8,385 nucleotides of DNA from Bacillota bacterium (GTDB taxonomy: Bacteria; Bacillota; Clostridia; Acetivibrionales; DSM-1351): NCBI GenBank assembly GCA_023426005.1, contig JAFABO010000153.1, positions 1-8,385 of the forward strand. The letters are read 5' to 3'. Within the stretch, counting starts at the first letter, position 1. The number at the start of each line of letters is the position of its first letter. Under the pieces are notes generated by a model. It was given only the letters and a program-made list of their open reading frames with translations, searched no databases and had not been told where the DNA came from. Both the position numbers and the translations under genes were made by a program. Shown here piece by piece: positions 6,257-8,385 of this stretch.

Positions 6257-8074
6257 GTGGATATCAGACAGGATATAAGAAATATTGCAATAATAGCTCA
6301 TGTTGACCACGGTAAGACAACTCTTGTGGATGCCATGCTCAGACAGAGCGGTATATTTAGAGAAAATGAGGCCGTAGCCGAAAGAGTAATGGACTCCAAT
6401 GACCTGGAAAAGGAAAGGGGCATTACCATCCTCGCCAAAAATACAGCTGTCAACTACAACGGTATCAAGATCAACATAGTTGATACACCCGGCCATGCCG
6501 ATTTTGGCGGAGAAGTTGAGCGTGTTCTCAAAATGGTGGACGGAGTTCTCTTATTGGTGGATGCCTTCGAAGGCTCCATGCCTCAGACCAGATTTGTCTT
6601 GAAAAAGGCTCTTTCACTTGATTTAAAGCCAATAGTGGTAATCAATAAGATTGACAGACCTGAAGCCAGACCCGATGAAGTTGTTGATGAAATAATAGAA
6701 TTATTTATCGAATTGGGTGCTGACGATGATCAGCTTGAATTCCCGGTGGTTTTCGCCTCCTCGAGAGAAGGTTTCGCCGTATGCGATCTGGGCGGAGAGA
6801 GGATAGATTTAAAACCTTTATTTGATATGATCATTGAAAAGGTTCCGGCACCAAAGGGTGATCAGTCCGGAACACTACAACTGCTGGTATCCAATATTGA
6901 CTATGATGAATATGTTGGAAGAATCGCCATAGGAAGAGTGGAAAGAGGTTCAATAAAGCTTGGACAGCAGGCTATCATATGTAAAAAGGAAGGCGATAGC
7001 TTCAATGCGAAGATAACCAAGCTCTACTGTTATGAGGGGCTTAAGCGTATTGACACCAATGAGGCTAAAATAGGCGATATTGTTGCTGTTTCGGGTGTTG
7101 GTGACGTAACTATAGGAGATACCATCTGTGATGTTGGAGCACCTGATCCGCTGCCTTTTGCTGCAATTGATGAACCTACCCTGTCAATGACCTTCAGTGT
7201 CAATAACAGCCCGTTTGCCGGAAGAGAAGGAACTTTTGTTACATCGAGACATGTCAGGGACAGGCTTTTTAAGGAACTGGAGACAAATGTCAGCCTGAGG
7301 GTTGAAGAAACTGATTCTGTCGACTCCTTCCAGGTTTCAGGAAGAGGAGAGCTCCATCTTTCAATATTGATAGAAACTATGAGAAGACAGGGATATGAAT
7401 TCAATGTCTCAAAGCCTACGGTTATAAATAAGGAAATCGACGGAGTTTTAATGGAACCTATAGAGTACCTGATGATAGATGTACCTGAGGAACACATGGG
7501 CGTTGTGATGGAAAAACTGGGTACAAGAAAATCTGAAATGGTAAATATGGCTTCTGCCAACCAGGGCTATATGAGGCTGGAATTCAAAATACCGGCCAGA
7601 GGCCTGATTGGCTATAGATCCGAACTTATGACAGATACAAAGGGAAATGGGATAATGAATCATGTATTCCACGGCTATGAGCCCTATAAGGGTGACATTG
7701 CCACAAGGCAGAGAGGTTCACTTGTTGCATGGGAGGACGGAGAAGCGGTAACCTACGGCCTGTTCAATGCCCAGGAAAGAGGAACACTGTTCATAACTCC
7801 GGGAACAAAGGTTTACGAGGGTATGATAGTGGGAGAAAATGCAAGATATGACGATCTGGTGGTCAATGTCTGCAAAAAGAAACATGTCACAAACATGAGA
7901 GCATCGGGGTCGGATGAAGCGCTGCGCTTGACTCCTCCGACAGTCCTCAGCCTGGAACAGGCACTGGAATTTATTGCGGAGGACGAACTGGTTGAAATCA
8001 CACCCAAGAATATCCGCTTGAGAAAGAGGATACTTGATACCGAAATGAGAGCGAAGGACAGGAGCAAAAAATAA
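6257..8074 (+). CDS. typA: Translational GTPase TypA/BipA
   Basis: This 605-residue ribosome-binding GTPase is of normal family length. The N-terminal GTPase domain has G1 AHVDHGKT (14-21), G2 within ERGITI (53-58), G3 DTPGH (76-80) and G4 NKID (130-133). EF-G-like beta-barrel and alpha/beta domains follow, then the TypA-specific C-terminal domain (roughly 480-605). TypA/BipA assists 50S ribosomal subunit assembly and is needed mainly under cold or other stress in the bacteria studied. The start is GTG at 6257, supported by AAGGAG (6244-6249) seven bases upstream and by the beginning MDIRQDIRNIAIIAHVDHGKTT, which matches the family. It has its own strong promoter, a leader of about 120 bases and a strong terminator 13 bases after the stop, so it is probably transcribed alone. 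Confidence 0.97.
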   Translation: MDIRQDIRNIAIIAHVDHGKTTLVDAMLRQSGIFRENEAVAERVMDSNDLEKERGITILAKNTAVNYNGIKINIVDTPGHADFGGEVERVLKMVDGVLLLVDAFEGSMPQTRFVLKKALSLDLKPIVVINKIDRPEARPDEVVDEIIELFIELGADDDQLEFPVVFASSREGFAVCDLGGERIDLKPLFDMIIEKVPAPKGDQSGTLQLLVSNIDYDEYVGRIAIGRVERGSIKLGQQAIICKKEGDSFNAKITKLYCYEGLKRIDTNEAKIGDIVAVSGVGDVTIGDTICDVGAPDPLPFAAIDEPTLSMTFSVNNSPFAGREGTFVTSRHVRDRLFKELETNVSLRVEETDSVDSFQVSGRGELHLSILIETMRRQGYEFNVSKPTVINKEIDGVLMEPIEYLMIDVPEEHMGVVMEKLGTRKSEMVNMASANQGYMRLEFKIPARGLIGYRSELMTDTKGNGIMNHVFHGYEPYKGDIATRQRGSLVAWEDGEAVTYGLFNAQERGTLFITPGTKVYEGMIVGENARYDDLVVNVCKKKHVTNMRASGSDEALRLTPPTVLSLEQALEFIAEDELVEITPKNIRLRKRILDTEMRAKDRSKK

Positions 8075-8086
8075 ATACAAAAGTTC

Positions 8087-8128
8087 AAACTACCGATGTA
8101 AAGCACCAAGCTTGCATCGGTAGTTTTT
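8087..8128 (+). terminator. Strong intrinsic terminator after typA
   Basis: ACTACCGATG (8089-8098) pairs perfectly with CATCGGTAGT (8115-8124). The helix extends outward by two A-T pairs (8087-8088 with 8125-8126) and inward by weaker T-G and A-T pairs. The 3' arm runs into five Ts (8124-8128). It lies 13 bases after the typA stop. Confidence 0.92.
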
Positions 8129-8207
8129 CAGTATGCAGGCTTTATAAATTTTGGAATCAGACATTTGACCGAAAAGGAAAGTATAATTTCCTGTAAACCA
8201 CTAATTC

Positions 8208-8236
8208 TGGACAAATACTAAAAAAAATATTATAGT
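8208..8236 (+). promoter_or_regulatory. Promoter for the gene at the right edge
   Basis: TGGACA (8208-8213), exactly 17 bases, then TATAGT (8231-8236): each hexamer is one mismatch from sigma-A consensus. The start site would be near 8243, about 60 bases before ATG 8306. The -10 lies inside an inverted repeat. Confidence 0.65.
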
Positions 8237-8240
8237 ATTT
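8213..8240. repeat. Inverted repeat overlapping the last promoter
   Basis: AAATACTA (8213-8220) and TAGTATTT (8233-8240) are perfect eight-base inverted arms around 12 AT-rich bases. The left arm starts at the last base of the -35 and the right arm covers part of the -10, a usual place for a repressor operator. AT-rich composition raises the chance of coincidence. Confidence 0.55.
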
Positions 8241-8247
8241 ATTATAG

Positions 8248-8268
8248 ATGTACCGGAAAAAGGTGCAT
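8248..8268 (+). other. Small hairpin in the leader of the last gene
   Basis: ATGTACC (8248-8254) pairs with GGTGCAT (8262-8268), seven pairs including one G-U, around GGAAAAA. Five Ts follow six bases later (8275-8279). It would lie at the 5' end of the transcript from the promoter at 8208-8236. It could stabilise the mRNA 5' end or act as a weak attenuator; the gap before the Ts argues against an efficient terminator. Confidence 0.4.
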
Positions 8269-8305
8269 TATGTCTTTTTGATCATTAGAATGGAGTCACG
8301 TATTA

Positions 8306-8385
8306 ATGAGTAGAAAATTGAAAGTTGCAGGACTTGGTATTTTATCAATAATCATAGGAATATTTTTATCTGTTCCCAATATCAT
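8306..8385 (+). CDS. N-terminus of a probable exported or membrane-anchored protein (partial)
   Basis: ATG 8306 opens a frame that continues to the window edge, with 26 complete codons. The visible start MSRKLKVAGLGILSIIIGIF has a basic n-region (RKLK) followed by an uninterrupted hydrophobic core of about 17 residues, as in a signal peptide or N-terminal membrane anchor. GGAG (8292-8295) lies ten bases upstream, and a plausible promoter is further upstream. An ATG at 8290 in another frame stops after seven codons. Too little is visible to name the family. Confidence 0.65.
   Translation, partial: MSRKLKVAGLGILSIIIGIFLSVPNI

Noticed and set aside
8165..8187. TTGACC and TATAAT as a promoter after typA
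   Set aside because: The spacer is only 11 bases. The pair at 8208-8236 has correct spacing.
8270..8281. Three-codon leader peptide (Met-Ser-Phe) before the last gene
   Set aside because: AAGG at 8260-8263 is suitably placed, but so short a frame is expected by chance and contains no regulatory codon run.

Overview
The window looks like ordinary chromosome from a low-to-moderate GC, Gram-positive anaerobe of the class Clostridia. A Ruminiclostridium/Acetivibrio-like (cluster III) genome is my best guess. The reasons are strong GGAGG-type ribosome binding sites, AT-rich gaps with sigma-A-like promoters, a full-length MutS2, and a J-domain/TPR protein whose Cys-rich tail is a type I recall from clostridial genomes. 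The organism assignment is inference. All genes read on the + strand, and no mobile element, tRNA, rRNA or CRISPR array was seen.

Layout. Positions 1-173 are the 3' end of a gene ending in an eight-cysteine tail, probably a DnaJ-domain/TPR protein. It is followed at once by a six-helix membrane protein (215-730), and a hairpin-plus-T-run terminator at 806-846 closes this unit. A small three-helix membrane protein of unknown function follows (901-1191). A clear extended -10 promoter (1226-1255) and a leader hairpin followed by Ts (1294-1332) precede an operon of an XRE-cupin regulator (1364-1912), a medium-chain-type acyl-CoA synthetase (1932-3611) and, after a 46-base gap holding a perfect palindrome, mutS2 (3658-6036). 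A gap of 220 bases contains a near-consensus promoter (6099-6127) for typA/bipA (6257-8074). That gene ends in a strong intrinsic terminator (8087-8128). The final gap holds a promoter overlapped by an inverted repeat, and a new gene with a signal-like N-terminus begins at 8306 and runs off the window.

How the genes relate. The regulator and the acyl-CoA synthetase look like one functional module: a cupin sensor controlling a carboxylic-acid activating enzyme. MutS2 (ribosome collision rescue and anti-recombination) and TypA (ribosome-associated GTPase) are both translation-linked but appear to be separately promoted. None of the proteins is clearly novel. The items most worth following up are regulatory: the leader hairpin and direct repeats before the regulator, the palindrome before mutS2, the terminator-like arms around the typA promoter, and the dyad over the last promoter. 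The pairing of the Cys-tailed J-protein with an uncharacterised membrane protein is the main protein-level lead.
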